Shown here: positions 6,982-7,490 of the stretch, one piece after another
How the letters are laid out: each line of letters begins with the position of its first letter
How positions within the stretch are numbered: the stretch's first letter is position 1
Notes under the pieces: generated by a model
What the model was told of the DNA's origin: nothing
The model's database searches: none
What the model saw: only the letters and a program-made list of their open reading frames with translations
Assembly: GCA_023253795.1 (NCBI GenBank)
Contig: JALRFG010000097.1
Coordinates: forward strand, 1 to 7,490
DNA: 7,490 nucleotides
Origin: Methylocystis sp.
GTDB lineage: Bacteria > Pseudomonadota > Alphaproteobacteria > Rhizobiales > Beijerinckiaceae
Reading direction: 5' to 3'
Program-made: the position numbers and the translations under genes

Positions 6982-7368
6982 TGTTGCACAGGGGGGTATG
7001 CTCATCGCGCGCGCTGAAGCGGCGGCCTCCGTCCCATCAGGACGAACCGAGCACAATTTTCCAGAGATCGTGGCGATTAGACATTCGGGCGTCCCGGGCA
7101 TGTTCTGATGCGGACGAACGCTTTGGGCGGGATCATATGTAAACAGTTGTTTTTCGTCTCTCGATGCCTTCTGGAAGATGCTATACTATTAAATATCAAT
7201 TGCTTGACTCGCGTCGGTCGGACTGTGTCGAAATTGCCACACTCGCCGTAAAAGCGATTTTGAAGCCATTTTCGTAATTGAAGTTTGCCGGGGATCGTTC
7301 ATAAAAATCCCATCTTGAGTGAGGCCTCCCTGTCTCGCCAAGATCTATTCACACAAGGATGGACATCC
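6959..7368. other. 410-bp intergenic region before the porin gene
   Basis: No coding sequence convinces me here; a 100-codon plus-strand frame covering 6840-7142 is antisense to DUF1622 and has no family look. The left part (to about 7130) keeps the GC-rich base use of the window, while about 7136-7320 is clearly AT-richer, including a patch at 7180-7200. That is usual for the upstream region of an abundant outer-membrane protein gene and fits a long leader or regulator sites. I saw no tRNA, terminator hairpin or repeat array. A short inverted repeat, GGGAT (7291-7295) with ATCCC (7307-7311), overlaps the candidate -10 box. Confidence 0.6.
7278..7307 (+). promoter_or_regulatory. Candidate promoter for the porin-like gene
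   Basis: TTGAAG (7278-7283) and TAAAAA (7302-7307) are separated by 18 bases, each with four of six matches to the sigma-70 boxes. Transcription would start near 7314, giving a leader of about 55 bases that contains the AAGGA ribosome site. Seen by eye in AT-rich DNA, so only suggestive. Confidence 0.35.
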
Positions 7369-7490
7369 ATGAAAAAGATTCTTCTCTCTGCCGTCTCGCT
7401 GGCGGTTCTGACGGGTTCGGCGCTCGCCGCTGACCTTCCCTCGCGCAAGGCTCCGGTCCTGCCGCCCCCGCCCCCGCCCCCGATGTGGAC
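7369..7490 (+). CDS. Porin-like outer-membrane beta-barrel protein, N-terminal part
   Basis: Only the first 40 codons are inside the window; the gene continues past the end. The product starts with a Sec signal peptide (MKKILLSAVSLAVLTGSALA, cleavage probably after Ala20), then ADLPSRKAPVL, seven prolines (32-38) and MWT. This opening is typical of the Omp25/Omp31-like porin-family proteins of Hyphomicrobiales, in which MWTGFYVG-type sequence begins the first beta strand; that continuation cannot be seen here. It would be exported and inserted in the outer membrane as an eight-stranded barrel (family knowledge). The start is well supported by AAGGA (7355-7359), nine bases before the ATG. The long AT-rich upstream region suits a strongly expressed gene. 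The family call rests on the N-terminus alone. Confidence 0.82.
   Translation, partial: MKKILLSAVSLAVLTGSALAADLPSRKAPVLPPPPPPPMW
7462..7482. repeat. CCGCCC tandem repeat encoding seven prolines
   Basis: Three copies of CCGCCC plus a final CCG encode seven prolines in a row just after the signal peptide of the porin-like protein. Copy changes would stay in frame and alter only the length of the proline linker. The run of prolines predicts dependence on elongation factor P for smooth translation (established for polyproline tracts). Confidence 0.8.

Overview
This window looks like chromosomal DNA of a GC-rich alphaproteobacterium, probably a member of the Hyphomicrobiales (Rhizobiales). Three things point there: the gene order ccmI-ccmE-ccmF-ccmH, which is the cycHJKL order known from rhizobia and their relatives; a small NDUFS6-like CHCC zinc-finger protein; and a porin-family start (signal peptide, then ADLPSRK, then a proline run) of the kind common in that order. 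A methanotroph-like family such as Methylocystaceae or Beijerinckiaceae is possible, but that is only an impression.

Layout. From 1 to about 4363 everything reads on the minus strand. The cytochrome c maturation operon runs ccmI (3236-4363), ccmE (2765-3202), ccmF (775-2742), ccmH (323-778), followed after 60 bp by the CHCC zinc-finger gene (20-262). Gaps are 33 and 22 bp, and ccmF and ccmH overlap by ATGA, so the four ccm genes are very likely one transcript. CcmE carries heme to CcmF; CcmF, CcmH and CcmI attach it to reduced apocytochromes in the periplasm. The heme export genes (ccmABCD) and the thioredoxin ccmG are not in the window.

Upstream of ccmI, a strong intrinsic terminator (4452-4485) ends a separate minus-strand gene (4512-5921). 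That gene encodes a 469-residue protein with a YidB/DUF937-like N-terminal domain, one membrane helix, a BON-like middle and a C-terminal OmpA peptidoglycan-binding domain. This composite envelope protein is the most unusual coding feature here. Divergent from it lies a small secreted protein of unknown function with two cysteines (6133-6480). Converging on that is a DUF1622 inner-membrane protein on the minus strand (6524-6958).

A 410-bp gene-free stretch (6959-7368), AT-richer in its right half, separates DUF1622 from the start of a porin-like outer-membrane beta-barrel gene (7369 to the window end, partial).

I saw no tRNA, rRNA, CRISPR array, insertion sequence or phage gene. I did not find a clear new multi-gene system. 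The best leads are the YidB-BON-OmpA fusion, the unknown secreted protein beside it, and a few candidate regulatory sites.
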